Below are positions 35,751 through 44,808 of a stretch of 64,000 bases of DNA, piece after piece (within the stretch, counting starts at the first letter, position 1; each line of letters opens with the position of its first letter). Both the position numbers and the translations under genes were made by a program. Source of the stretch: Chloroflexus aurantiacus J-10-fl (lineage in GTDB: Bacteria > Chloroflexota > Chloroflexia > Chloroflexales > Chloroflexaceae); NCBI RefSeq assembly GCF_000018865.1, contig NC_010175.1, positions 3,472,001 to 3,536,000 on the forward strand. The letters run 5' to 3'. Under the pieces are notes generated by a model. That model ran no database searches. It saw only the letters and a list, made by a program, of their open reading frames with translations, and had not been told where the DNA came from.

Positions 35751-36776
35751 TTGAGTACGGAGCCAGCCGCCTTACTTGAGCGTGCCACAGCTATCGTTAC
35801 CGCGCAATTAAACGAACTGCGCGATCTATATCACGCTGCGCTGCATCAGCACGAAGACATACGGCGGCGCGTCCAGCAACTCTCGCGCCAGCTTGACGAA
35901 GCCGTGATTCAGGAACGCTTCGCGCGTGAGCGCGGCATGTCAACCGTTGCCGCAACTGCCCGCGTTAATCAGATACGGGCGGAACATGCGGCGGCGGCGG
36001 CTACCGAAGCCGAACTACGGCGGGCTATGCGCCAGCTCGATCAGCTCATTCGTCAGATTGAGATGAGCAGCACGACGTTAACGCGCAATGCAGAAGGTAT
36101 CGCTGCCGATCCCTGGGTGCAGGCATTGCGTGCTCAGATTATCAAAGGCCGTGAAGAAGAACGTATCCGACTGGCGCGTGAAGTTCACGATGGCCCGGCC
36201 CAGGTGCTGGCAAATGCGCTGATGGGAGTAGAGGTGTGTCAGAACCTGCTCCAGGAACAACACCTCGACCGGTTAGGCTCAATTTTGAGCCAGTTGGGTG
36301 ACAGTGTGCGTGAAGGGTTGCGCGAGGTGCGCAGCTTTATCGCCGACCTGCGACCGGGTAAACTCGAAGAGCAAGGACTGGTCGCCGCGCTTCACGAGTA
36401 TATTCGGCGCTACCGCGACACGGTGAGCAATGCCGTTCACTTTGAAGCCGACCCACTGCCGCGACTACCAGCCGAAGCCGAGATTGTGCTCTACCGCATC
36501 GTGCAGGAAGCCCTACAAAATGCCCGCAAACATGCCCGCGGTGCTCCGGTACGGGTCACCCTTACCACTCGCAACGGCCAGTTACAGCTCATCATCCGAG
36601 ATGAAGGGCCAGGATTTGATCTGCGCGAAGTAAGCCGACGTGCTGGCCGTGAAAGCTGGGGTCTGACCAGCATGCGCGAGCGTGCCGAACTCATCGGCGC
36701 TCAATTGACAGTTACGACCCGTCACGGTGCGGGAACCGAGGTTCATGTGAAAATGCCATTACCTACTGCGCGTTAA
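35751..36776 (+). CDS. DegS-type cytoplasmic sensor histidine kinase
   Basis: The extended -10 at 35707 and GGGAG before TTG 35751 place the start there (341 residues). The N-terminal 130 residues are charged coiled coil without membrane helices. A HisKA_3 dimerisation domain holds the phospho-acceptor in REVHDGPAQVLANAL (His near 143), the HDGPAQ form of DegS. An HATPase_c domain follows with EALQNARKHA (N box), DEGPGFD (G1) and GLTSMRERAELIGA. It autophosphorylates and donates to a NarL-type regulator, almost surely the next gene 122 bp downstream. Being soluble, it must sense a cytoplasmic signal or a partner protein. Confidence 0.92.
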   Translation: MSTEPAALLERATAIVTAQLNELRDLYHAALHQHEDIRRRVQQLSRQLDEAVIQERFARERGMSTVAATARVNQIRAEHAAAAATEAELRRAMRQLDQLIRQIEMSSTTLTRNAEGIAADPWVQALRAQIIKGREEERIRLAREVHDGPAQVLANALMGVEVCQNLLQEQHLDRLGSILSQLGDSVREGLREVRSFIADLRPGKLEEQGLVAALHEYIRRYRDTVSNAVHFEADPLPRLPAEAEIVLYRIVQEALQNARKHARGAPVRVTLTTRNGQLQLIIRDEGPGFDLREVSRRAGRESWGLTSMRERAELIGAQLTVTTRHGAGTEVHVKMPLPTAR

Positions 36777-36898
36777 TTCTTGACTTCGTTTCGTTTTACA
36801 CTACGGAGAAGGCATAGAAATATGCTACTCGGATTACAGCAATCGTGGCAGCAACACCGTGTACGTGTATAACAGGGATCAACATTAAGGAGTCGTGT

Positions 36899-37609
36899 GT
36901 GACGGCACCGTCAAAAGTAAAAGTATTGATCATTGATGACCATCCGCTCTTCCGTCAAGGTATTCGCTGGAGTCTGGAGAGTGCTCACGATATTGAGGTT
37001 GTAGGGGAAGCTGAGAACGGTCAGGAAGCGATCAAGCTGACCGAACGGCTCTTTCCCGATGTCGTCCTGGTTGATATTAATCTGCCCGGTTTGAATGGTC
37101 TGGAAGTCGCCCGTGTCATCAAGCGACGTGAACCGCGTACTGGCATTATTGTGTTGAGTGTTTACGAAGATGAAGAGCAACTCTTTCAGGCTATCAAGGT
37201 TGGAGCAGCAGCCTTCACCTCAAAAGACATCAGTCCCGAAGAGCTTGTTCACATGATTCGCGAGGTGGCGCGCGGTCGCTACCTGATCAATGATGCTGTT
37301 CTGGCCCATCCCAACGTCGCTGCACGGGTGCTACACCAGTTTCGCGAACTGGCGGCAACCGATGAAGAGGACGGTGCAAGTCTGTTTGCACCGCTTACAT
37401 CACGTGAGATCGAAATTCTTGACTGTATTGCCCGTGGTCTCTCAAACAAAGAGATCGCCAGCGAACTAAGCATCAGTAGTCAGACGGTGAAGAACCACAT
37501 TACCTCCATCCTTGCCAAACTCCAGGTCAATGATCGCACGATGGCAGTGATTGTTGCGATCAAGAAGGGATGGATCAAAATGGGGTATTCGCAATCGTCT
37601 GAGGGGTGA
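36899..37609 (+). CDS. NarL/DegU-type response regulator
   Basis: With GTG at 36899 (AAGGAG upstream) the protein has 236 residues. The receiver is intact: Asp13-Asp14, phospho-acceptor Asp59 (VLVDINLPG), Ser87 and Lys109. A LuxR-type helix-turn-helix follows (about 165-225; LTSREIEILDCIARGLSNKEIA, then SISSQTVKNHITSIL). It is the likely partner of the DegS-type kinase upstream and should bind DNA as a dimer when phosphorylated. It closely resembles the regulator at 54662, sharing SxQTVKNHIxSIL and the ending GWIK, so the two are paralogues. Confidence 0.93.
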   Translation: MTAPSKVKVLIIDDHPLFRQGIRWSLESAHDIEVVGEAENGQEAIKLTERLFPDVVLVDINLPGLNGLEVARVIKRREPRTGIIVLSVYEDEEQLFQAIKVGAAAFTSKDISPEELVHMIREVARGRYLINDAVLAHPNVAARVLHQFRELAATDEEDGASLFAPLTSREIEILDCIARGLSNKEIASELSISSQTVKNHITSILAKLQVNDRTMAVIVAIKKGWIKMGYSQSSEG

Positions 37610-37745
37610 TCATTGGATTAGTGAGCATAACTACAAAATCGTAACGCTGGTGTACCTGAGTAACTGTTACGTATTCGACCGTGGGTGTCAATAAGCAGCA
37701 CTGTGAGAAAATATCTGCCTTTCAACCTGATGTAGAGCGTAAAAT

Positions 37746-37773
37746 GTAGGGGCACGGCATGCCGTGCCCCTAC
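37746..37773. repeat. 28-bp perfect palindrome, GTAGGGGC family
   Basis: GTAGGGGCACGGCA followed directly by its exact reverse complement. A relative with the same GTAGGGGC...GCCCCTAC ends lies at 52371. From memory such palindromes are dispersed in cyanobacteria and Chloroflexi. Confidence 0.8.
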
Positions 37774-37811
37774 TACTGCAAGATACACCATGTCGGCACC
37801 CATCGAACCAA

Positions 37812-37820
37812 TGCTATAAT
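37812..37820 (+). promoter_or_regulatory. Extended -10 promoter, methyltransferase gene
   Basis: TGCTATAAT, a perfect extended -10, about 120 bp before the ATG at 37942. This implies a long leader of roughly 110 nt. Confidence 0.6.
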
Positions 37821-37941
37821 ATCCCCCAGCAAACCGATGACAAAAGATACAAAGCAGACCTTCCGGTAGTATAGTTCACGTTCTGATCGTCAGTCTCCAC
37901 TCGTTCGTTAAGACGACTAAGCATTCGTTGGAGCACATGCT

Positions 37942-38697
37942 ATGCAAGCGTATGATAAGGGTTTTGCCAAAGTATACGATCTGAGGTGGTCTGGTTTTGC
38001 CAGGCAGGTCGCTCCGCTTATCCTTGATTTCTACGCCGCTACACCGATTGCTCAAGAGAACAAAACTGTTCTTGATCTCTGCTGCGGTACCGGTCATCTG
38101 GCGGTACACTTTCTTGCCAGGGGATATCGGGTTGTGGGGCTTGATCTATCAGACCATATGCTGCACTACGCCAGGGAGCATGCCCGCCAGTATATTCAAA
38201 CCGGTCAGGCCACCTTCATCCAGGGTGATGCGAGCAATTTTACGTTAGATGAGCGTTTCGGGTTGGTTGTTTCTACCTTTGATTCGCTCAATCATCTCGA
38301 ACATGAACAGGCACTGTACCGGTGCTTCCAATGCGTCTACGCCGTATGCGATGGTTATTTCATTTTTGACTTGAATACACGACGTGGGCTAAAGCGCTGG
38401 AATAGCATTCAGGTAGACGACAGCGATGATGATGTCTTGATCATCAATCGCGGTATCTATGATGGCCACAGTGATAAGGCGTGGACAAAGATCACCGGGT
38501 TTATTCGATTGCCCGATGGCCGCTACGAGCGATTTGATGAGACCGCGTTTAACACTGTCTTTGACATGGCGAAGGTCCGGGATGCGATGCTCGCTGTTGG
38601 CTGGAAAAACGTCTACTTTGCCCGGATTCAAGATTTGCGGACGCCCCTAGACGAACCTGAAAAGGAAGGACGGGTGTTTATCGTTGCCGTTAAGTAG
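37942..38697 (+). CDS. Class I SAM-dependent methyltransferase
   Basis: This 251-residue protein has the Rossmann AdoMet motif VLDLCCGTGHLA (about residues 43-54), the acidic residue that binds the ribose (VVGLDLSDHML) and a post-motif QGDASNFTLDERFGLVVSTFDSLNHL. The substrate cannot be told; the family (Methyltransf_25-like, with a C-terminal beta extension) acts on small molecules. GGAG lies about 9 bp before the ATG. It is a single-gene unit with its own promoter and terminator. Confidence 0.9.
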   Translation: MQAYDKGFAKVYDLRWSGFARQVAPLILDFYAATPIAQENKTVLDLCCGTGHLAVHFLARGYRVVGLDLSDHMLHYAREHARQYIQTGQATFIQGDASNFTLDERFGLVVSTFDSLNHLEHEQALYRCFQCVYAVCDGYFIFDLNTRRGLKRWNSIQVDDSDDDVLIINRGIYDGHSDKAWTKITGFIRLPDGRYERFDETAFNTVFDMAKVRDAMLAVGWKNVYFARIQDLRTPLDEPEKEGRVFIVAVK

Positions 38698-38726
38698 CGT
38701 TCTCTGCCGAAAAGACCGTCCGACCG

Positions 38727-38770
38727 GTGCACGATATAGCGGTAGGCCGTCAGTCGTGCACGTTTTCTTT
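38727..38770 (+). terminator. Terminator after the methyltransferase gene
   Basis: GTGCACGA (38727-38734) and TCGTGCAC (38754-38761) enclose a loop with a small CGG/CCG stem, and GTTTTCTTT follows. Confidence 0.75.
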
Positions 38771-38785
38771 ATCCACAGCACGACC

Positions 38786-38794
38786 TGTTACAAT
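38786..38794 (+). promoter_or_regulatory. Extended -10 for the hydrolase gene
   Basis: TGTTACAAT, 18 bp before the ATG at 38812; the leader would be only about 12 nt but includes GGGAGG. Confidence 0.5.
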
Positions 38795-38811
38795 CACTGC
38801 AGGGAGGCCAC

Positions 38812-39474
38812 ATGACAGTTTCGCAACCCCAGGGCTTTCTCGCCGTCCCAACCACCGGAAACGGACCTGGCGTATTGGTGCTGCATGCCTGGTGGGGGTT
38901 AAATGACACCATCAAGATGTACTGCACACAACTTGCCGGGGCCGGTTTCGTAGCCTTCGCCCCAGACCTTTATCACGGTAAGGTTACCGACAATATCGCC
39001 GAGGCGGAAGCTCTTGCCCAGGCGCTCGACGCCAACCATCGCCAGGTCAGGGCCGAGATCGTCCAGGCAACGCGGTTTCTTAGCGAACACGCTGACAAAG
39101 CTACCCGTGGCCTGGCAGTGATTGGCTTCTCACTCGGTGCTTACTATGCGCTTGATCTTTCCGCTACTTGTCCGGAATACATTCGTTCCGTCGTCCTCTT
39201 CTATGGCACCGGTCTCGCCGATTTCAGTAACTCAAAGGCGGCCTATCTCGGTCACTTTGCCGCGAATGACCCATTTGAACCGCAAGCCAACATCTACAGC
39301 CTGGAGGATGCCCTCAAGCAGGCTGGCCGTCCGGTGACGTTCTATCATTACAGTGGCACTGGACACTGGTTCTGTGAACCTGATCGCGATCAGGCGTACA
39401 ATCCGGCGGCAGCAAGACTGGCCTGGGAGCGAACGCTTCATTTCCTGGAGCGTGGCACGACTGATGACAGTTAA
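38812..39474 (+). CDS. Dienelactone hydrolase family protein
   Basis: This 220-residue alpha/beta-hydrolase matches the dienelactone hydrolase family (VLVLHAWWGLND near 22, PDLYHG near 49). The nucleophile elbow reads GFSLGAYYAL, so Ser replaces the Cys of classical dienelactone hydrolases. The His is in GTGHWFCEPDRD near residue 180. It is soluble and likely hydrolyses an ester or lactone; true substrate unknown. GGGAGG lies just before the ATG. No aromatic-degradation genes are near, so a role in chlorocatechol breakdown is not supported. Confidence 0.9.
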   Translation: MTVSQPQGFLAVPTTGNGPGVLVLHAWWGLNDTIKMYCTQLAGAGFVAFAPDLYHGKVTDNIAEAEALAQALDANHRQVRAEIVQATRFLSEHADKATRGLAVIGFSLGAYYALDLSATCPEYIRSVVLFYGTGLADFSNSKAAYLGHFAANDPFEPQANIYSLEDALKQAGRPVTFYHYSGTGHWFCEPDRDQAYNPAAARLAWERTLHFLERGTTDDS

Positions 39475-39778
39475 GCTGCCATCGGCGCCTATCTACACCT
39501 CGCTTGACTGGAGTGGTTGTTATGCGCATCCAGCACCTGGTGGTTGCGGAAGTTATCCTGCTACACGCTAACTGTCTAACACAGCTACCCTGAACCCGGA
39601 ATAGGTATCATCCGGCAGCGTTACCCTGAGCTGTTTACACCCTCCAGCAGAGATGGGTTGGGGAAGGAACCAGTGCCCGCCCCTGGCAGGGATGAGTTGG
39701 GTGCGCGTCTCGTATACCATCTCCGGTAGCAGCGAACGCATTGCACGCTATCCAAACCACGAGCAGACTACCTGATCG
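39475..39778. other. Gene-free gap
   Basis: No gene or clear repeat. Short direct copies GGGATGAGTTGGG / AGAGATGGGTTGGG near 39648 and 39690 are the only pattern. Confidence 0.45.
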
Positions 39779-39787
39779 TGGTATACT
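39779..39787 (+). promoter_or_regulatory. Extended -10 promoter for the GAF-GAF-PAS gene
   Basis: TGGTATACT, identical to that of mcr, 37 bp before the ATG at 39824. It may drive the whole series of genes to 47820. Confidence 0.6.
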
Positions 39788-39823
39788 AAAATACTGAACG
39801 CAAAAACGTACTTGAGAACACCT

Positions 39824-41323
39824 ATGCTGGATGCCGATAATCTCGCTGCTTTGACAGTTGCCGAACTGGTTGCGCACGTTCGTGAATTGCGCAACGCCAA
39901 TGCTCAATTGCGTCGCCAGTTACACCCGGCTGGCCCGCCGCTGGCTGCTCACGCGCTGACGGAAGAGCTGATGCGGCAGACTGCCTTGCTCACCCGGTTG
40001 GGAATTGAATTTCGCGAAGATCTCGAACCGACAACACTCCTCCAGCAAGCCCTGCAAACGATCACGCTCCATCTGCCCGCCGATGAAGCGACTGCGATCC
40101 TTATCGGTGCTGACCAGACACCCTCCCATGCTCTGACGGTCTCGCTTGGCGCACCGCGCCTGTTGCCCCACGAGCGCGCCACCGAACTGCTCAAACACGG
40201 AAGTGCAGGCTGGGCGTTGCGTCATGGCAGCAGCATCGTGCTGCTTGATCTCGCCAATGATGCACAGCGGTTTCATTTGCGAGAATTGCAGAGTGGCGGC
40301 AGCCTGATCGCGACGCCGATCCATCAATCGGCGGCTACTGCCGGCGTGTTGCTTATCTATCGTCTGGCAACGCACGCCTTCAGCAGCCATGATCTGATCC
40401 TGATCGAAAGCATCGCTGCGCAACTTGGAGTTGCGCTTGGGGCAGCACGCCTGTATCAGCAACATCGCCTTCGCCAACAACACATCTTAACCTTGCTCGA
40501 TTTCGGTCAGTCGTCTGGCGCCAACCTCTCACCCGGTGACGTAGCCGCTCGTTGTCACACTATCGCGACTGAAACTTTCGCTGCCCGTTGGGGGTTACTC
40601 TTTCTGCGATCTTCCCCACAGAGTCAGCCCGAATGGATTGCGCCAACCAATCTGTCGTTAGACGTACCGGTTGCCGCCGCCAGTGGTGCCGCACAACTGA
40701 CAACCGAGAGCCAGAGTGTGGTGACAATAGCTATCACTGATGATCAGACCTGCATCGCTCTCCCCTTGATCCACGACGGCAATGCCATTGGGAGTCTGGC
40801 ATTGGGCTATACCAGTGCGCAATCACAGCCTTCCGCGATAGACTGGAAACTGCTGGAACTCTTTGCCCGTCAGGCTGCTACCGTGTGTGCTACGCTCCAA
40901 CTGGTCTCTCGTCTGCGTGAACAGACCCAGTTACTGGAAGGGTTGATCGCCGAACGCACCAATCAATTGCAGCGCTCACGCGATTTGCTCCGCATCGTTT
41001 TTGATAGTCTGCCTGAAGGGGTTGCCTTGCTTGATGAAACGGAGCGGCTGGTGGCGGCCAATACGGTCTTCGCCAGTCAGATCGTCGGGCGGCATCCGCG
41101 CGACTTGGTCGGCAAAACCTATGCTCACCTGCTCCGCATGCTCGAACGGGCCGCCCCGACCACTATCGAATTACTCGCCGACACCCAAAAGGAACGTCGC
41201 CGACTCCGCCTGCGCCAGGTCTTTCCCGAAGGTGAACGGTCGTATATTGTCGAACGCATGGAGATACCACCCTCACATGGCCAGCCGGCATCACGGCTGG
41301 AATTCTGGCGGCGCGAACAGTAA
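39824..41323 (+). CDS. GAF-GAF-PAS sensory protein without output domain
   Basis: A 499-residue soluble protein. It begins with a coiled coil (about 10-35), then a GAF-like domain (about 45-205), a second, more divergent GAF (about 215-365), a coiled-coil linker (about 365-395) and a PAS domain (about 395-495; IVFDSLPEGVALLDETERLVAANTVF). There is no kinase, cyclase, phosphatase or DNA-binding part, so it must work through a partner. I chose ATG 39824 over TTG 39812. The M16 peptidase gene begins 29 bp downstream, so they are probably co-transcribed, although I see no functional link. Confidence 0.85.
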   Translation: MLDADNLAALTVAELVAHVRELRNANAQLRRQLHPAGPPLAAHALTEELMRQTALLTRLGIEFREDLEPTTLLQQALQTITLHLPADEATAILIGADQTPSHALTVSLGAPRLLPHERATELLKHGSAGWALRHGSSIVLLDLANDAQRFHLRELQSGGSLIATPIHQSAATAGVLLIYRLATHAFSSHDLILIESIAAQLGVALGAARLYQQHRLRQQHILTLLDFGQSSGANLSPGDVAARCHTIATETFAARWGLLFLRSSPQSQPEWIAPTNLSLDVPVAAASGAAQLTTESQSVVTIAITDDQTCIALPLIHDGNAIGSLALGYTSAQSQPSAIDWKLLELFARQAATVCATLQLVSRLREQTQLLEGLIAERTNQLQRSRDLLRIVFDSLPEGVALLDETERLVAANTVFASQIVGRHPRDLVGKTYAHLLRMLERAAPTTIELLADTQKERRRLRLRQVFPEGERSYIVERMEIPPSHGQPASRLEFWRREQ

Positions 41324-41352
41324 TCGTGTTCTGATCTGATAATGTGTAAACA

Positions 41353-42624
41353 ATGCCATACTTGCATACCACGCCTAACGGCATCCGCGTTTTAATCGAA
41401 GAACTGCCACACACCCATTCGGTTGCAGTTGGTTGCTTCATTGACATCGGTGCGCGCTACGAATCGGCAGAACTGGCCGGTGCTGCCCACTTCATTGAAC
41501 ATATGCTCTTCAAGGGAGCCGGTGCCTATCCAACCGCCCATGCGATCTCGCTGGCAATTGAGGGGATTGGTGGCTATCTTAACGCTTCCACTGGCTACGA
41601 GACAACTGTTTTTTATGCGAAAGTTGCCGCTATCCATTTCCAACGAGCACTGCACGTGTTGAGCGAGATGGTGCAACGGCCACTCTTCGATGCTACCGAA
41701 TTAGAAAAAGAGCGGCGGGTGATTATCGAAGAGATTCGCGGCATCCAGGATAATCCCACCGAGCTTGTCCACGAACTGCTGCAACGCACAATGTGGGGCG
41801 ATCATCCGTTTGGCCGCGATATTGCTGGAAGTATTGCTACCGTCAGCGCCATTGCCCGCCACGAGCTGTTGCAATTTTTCGCTCAGGGGTATCACGCCGG
41901 GAATCTGGTCGTATCGGTCGCCGGCAAGATTGCTGCCGAAGAGGCCATTCCCGCCATCGAACGCGCTTTTGCCGATCTCCCTGCCGCGCAGCGTCCGGCG
42001 GCAATTGCCGCGCCTCCCTTACCGCACCAGCCCAAACTCAGCCTGCTCACACGTGACATCGAACAGGGCAACTTTTGCCTTGGCATGCCCGGCGTCTCGT
42101 ACCACGATCCTGATCGCCGGGCAGTGCATGCGCTCGACGCCCTGCTCGGTGGCGGTATGTCGTCGCGCCTGTTCCAGACGATCCGTGAAGAACACGGTCT
42201 CAGCTACAATATCGGTTCTTATCACAACGAATTTTCTGATACCGGTATGTGGGTTATTTATGCTGGGGTGGAGCCTGATGCATTGCGTGACGCGGTGGCA
42301 ATGACCCGCGCTATAGTGCGCGATGTGGCCGAAAACGGCCCTACAAAGCAAGAGCTGGCAACCGTGAAAGAACAGCTCAAGGGCAGCTTGTTACTCTCGC
42401 TCGAAGATACCTGGTCGATTGCCTCGCGTAACGCTACCAGTCTGCTGCGTTATCAAATGGTGCCGCCGGTTGAACAGATTATTGCCGAGATTGATGCATT
42501 GAGTTTAGCCGATCTCCAGCGTGCTGCCCGCCGGTTACTCACTGCCAATCAACAGTGGCTGGCGGTTGTTGGCCCATACAGCGACGAAGATCAGGCCGAT
42601 TTACAGATATTGCTGGAAGAGTGA
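41353..42624 (+). CDS. M16 family zinc peptidase
   Basis: This 423-residue protein has the inverted zinc motif HFIEH (H46, E49, H50) with the downstream EEIRGIQDNP segment carrying the third ligand, and the C-terminal M16 half with GGGMSSRLFQTIREEHGLSYNIGSY. This length fits the single-chain bacterial processing-peptidase-like M16B group. It is cytoplasmic: no signal peptide. It likely degrades or trims peptides. It heads a run of genes spaced by about 10 bp that includes two further peptidases. Confidence 0.94.
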   Translation: MPYLHTTPNGIRVLIEELPHTHSVAVGCFIDIGARYESAELAGAAHFIEHMLFKGAGAYPTAHAISLAIEGIGGYLNASTGYETTVFYAKVAAIHFQRALHVLSEMVQRPLFDATELEKERRVIIEEIRGIQDNPTELVHELLQRTMWGDHPFGRDIAGSIATVSAIARHELLQFFAQGYHAGNLVVSVAGKIAAEEAIPAIERAFADLPAAQRPAAIAAPPLPHQPKLSLLTRDIEQGNFCLGMPGVSYHDPDRRAVHALDALLGGGMSSRLFQTIREEHGLSYNIGSYHNEFSDTGMWVIYAGVEPDALRDAVAMTRAIVRDVAENGPTKQELATVKEQLKGSLLLSLEDTWSIASRNATSLLRYQMVPPVEQIIAEIDALSLADLQRAARRLLTANQQWLAVVGPYSDEDQADLQILLEE

Positions 42625-42633
42625 GGTTGCACG

Positions 42634-43665
42634 GTGAAGAGTGTGGCAATTGTTGGCGCCGGTATAGCCGGGCTGGCTGCCGCTCAGGCGCTGATCGCCA
42701 ATCAAAGTGGGATTGTGCCGGTCGTCTTCGAGAAGAGTCGAGGTGTGGGTGGCCGGGCCGCTACTCGACGCATCGACGGTTTTTGCTTCGATCACGGTGC
42801 TCAGTATGTGAAAGCACCTACGCCTGAGTTACACGCTCTCATCGCTGCCACGGGCGATGCCGTGACGATTGATCGCCCAGTCTGGACATTTACCAGCACG
42901 AACCAGATTGCACCTGGCGACCCGGCCTTCGCCGATGAACAGAAGTGGACCTGGCCGGGCGGGATTACCCGGCTGGCAAAGTATCTGGCTACCGGTAGCG
43001 AGGTGCGATTGGAAACCACTGTGGCCCGTTTGCATCGTGAGCGCGACGCCTATCGTCTCTTCGCCGACGACGGTCGTGATCTGGGCAGTTTTGCCGCCGT
43101 TCTGTTGACTGCTCCCGCCCCCCAGACAGCCACCATCCTCGCCGCCAGTCATCTCGCTGATGTCCAACCTTTGATCGAGGCACTCCAGACCGTTCAATAC
43201 CGGCGTTCGATCAGTATCACGCTGGCGCTGCCTCGCCGTCCACTCGTACCCTGGTATGCGCTGGTCAACGTAGATCGCCAACACCCGATCAGTTGGCTGG
43301 CCTGCGAACACGATAAACCCAACCGGACACCACCCGATCACGGTCTGCTTATTGCCCAGATGAGCGACCACTGGGCTACAACGCACTGGGATGCTCTTCA
43401 GAAAGGAACCTTTTCCCCTGCTGATGCCCCCAAACCAATTGTTGAAGCGCTGGCGGCAATCCGTGCGCTTATCGGTGATATTGATCAACCACTGTGGATC
43501 AATGTCCAACGCTGGCGGTATGCGCTTCCAGACACAGCGGCACCGTTAAGCGATCACGACCGTCTCATCCTCGCCGGTGATATGCTGTGCGGTCAGGGGC
43601 GTGTCCATCTCGCTATCGAGAGCGGTTGGCGCGCTGCGACGCGCATCCGCGAAGTTGTATCGTGA
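42634..43665 (+). CDS. Renalase-like FAD-dependent oxidoreductase
   Basis: This 343-residue protein starts with GTG, 9 bp after the M16 stop. It has the FAD-binding GxGxxG motif VAIVGAGIAGLAAAQAL (about 4-20) and a family segment KSRGVGGRAATRR / DHGAQYVKA of renalase-like NAD(P)/FAD oxidoreductases. Bacterial renalase-type enzymes oxidise aberrant dihydro-NAD(P) isomers, but the family is broad. The C-terminus ends CGQGRVHLAIESGWRAA, the usual second FAD contact. It is soluble and co-transcribed with the peptidases. Confidence 0.87.
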   Translation: MKSVAIVGAGIAGLAAAQALIANQSGIVPVVFEKSRGVGGRAATRRIDGFCFDHGAQYVKAPTPELHALIAATGDAVTIDRPVWTFTSTNQIAPGDPAFADEQKWTWPGGITRLAKYLATGSEVRLETTVARLHRERDAYRLFADDGRDLGSFAAVLLTAPAPQTATILAASHLADVQPLIEALQTVQYRRSISITLALPRRPLVPWYALVNVDRQHPISWLACEHDKPNRTPPDHGLLIAQMSDHWATTHWDALQKGTFSPADAPKPIVEALAAIRALIGDIDQPLWINVQRWRYALPDTAAPLSDHDRLILAGDMLCGQGRVHLAIESGWRAATRIREVVS

Positions 43666-43675
43666 GGATACCTGT

Positions 43676-44743
43676 ATGACAACTCCGGTCTGGCCACCTG
43701 TATTCGACGGACATAATGACGTTATTCTCGACCTTTACCGCCCTAAACCCGGTGAAGAACGCGACTTCTTTCACGCCAGCCCCTACGGTCATCTCGATCT
43801 GCCTCGTGCGCGGGCTGGTGGGTTTGGTGGCGGCTTTTTTGCCATCTACGTCCCACCACCACCTGCGCCCAAACCACCACCAGAACACATTCCCTCGCCA
43901 CCGTACTATATGCCATTGCCGCCACCACTCGAACATAGCTACGCCTTACACACGACGATGGCAATGGCCGCACGCCTCTTCCGCATCGAAGCCGAGTCCA
44001 ACGGCCAGTTTCGCATCTGTCGTACTGCTGATGACATTCATGCCTGCCTGACGAATGGTATTGTGGCAGTCGTTTTCCACATTGAAGGTGCTGAAGCGAT
44101 TGGCCCCGATCTCGACGAACTAGAGGTACTCTATCAGGCGGGCTTGCGCTCGCTAGGGCCGGTCTGGAGCCGTCCCAATATCTTTGGGCACGGCGTGCCG
44201 TTTGCGTTTCCCGCTTCACCCGATACCGGACCCGGTCTGACCGACGCCGGTAAAGCGCTGGTCAAGGCGTGCAATCAACTACGCATCCTGATCGATCTCT
44301 CGCATTTGAACGAAGCCGGTTTTTGGGACGTTGCCCGGCTAAGCACGGCACCGTTGGTGGCTACGCATTCCAATGCGCATGCTATCTGCCCCAGTAGTCG
44401 GAATCTTACTGATCGTCAGCTCGATGCCATTCGCGACTCGGATGGCATGGTCGGACTGAATTTTGCCGTCACGTTTTTGCGCCCTGACGGGCACCGTGAT
44501 GCTGATACGCCGGTTTCGATTATGGTGCGGCATGTGCAGTATCTGGTTGAACGCCTGGGTATTGACCGGGTAGGTTTTGGTTCAGATTTCGACGGTGCCT
44601 TGATCCCGCAGGCCATTCGCGACGTAAGCGGTTTACCGGTACTCTTGCAGGCGCTGGCCGATGCCGGCTTTACACCGGCAGAACTACGCAAGCTGGCCTA
44701 CGAAAACTGGTTGCGCGTATTGCGGTTGACCTGGGGCGCATAA
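43676..44743 (+). CDS. M19 membrane-dipeptidase family enzyme
   Basis: With the ATG at 43676 (GTGAGGA just before it) the protein has 355 residues. It is a renal-dipeptidase-type zinc enzyme with a TIM-barrel fold: HND (H13, D15), HIEGAEAIG (bridging Glu, about residue 124), DLSHLNEAGFW and ATHSNAH for zinc ligands, and GFGSDFDG near the C-terminus. The family cleaves dipeptides, including D-amino-acid-containing ones. A Pro-rich loop PPPPAPKPPPEHIPSPP (about 60-80) is unusual. No signal peptide, so it should be cytoplasmic. It starts 10 bp after the preceding gene. Confidence 0.93.
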   Translation: MTTPVWPPVFDGHNDVILDLYRPKPGEERDFFHASPYGHLDLPRARAGGFGGGFFAIYVPPPPAPKPPPEHIPSPPYYMPLPPPLEHSYALHTTMAMAARLFRIEAESNGQFRICRTADDIHACLTNGIVAVVFHIEGAEAIGPDLDELEVLYQAGLRSLGPVWSRPNIFGHGVPFAFPASPDTGPGLTDAGKALVKACNQLRILIDLSHLNEAGFWDVARLSTAPLVATHSNAHAICPSSRNLTDRQLDAIRDSDGMVGLNFAVTFLRPDGHRDADTPVSIMVRHVQYLVERLGIDRVGFGSDFDGALIPQAIRDVSGLPVLLQALADAGFTPAELRKLAYENWLRVLRLTWGA

Positions 44744-44808
44744 CGTGATCACATCGTGAGTAGACATCAATACCAGACAATCACAGCTAAGGAGAGTACA
44801 TTCCCGCT

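Larger units (their letters stand above)
37610..37941. other. Gene-free gap with a perfect palindrome
   Basis: The only marked element is the 28-bp palindrome at 37746. Toward its right end lies the promoter of the methyltransferase gene. Confidence 0.55.

Noticed and set aside
42829-43509. 226-codon frame opposite the renalase-like gene
   Set aside because: The plus-strand frame has an FAD motif and fits the operon spacing; the antisense frame has neither.
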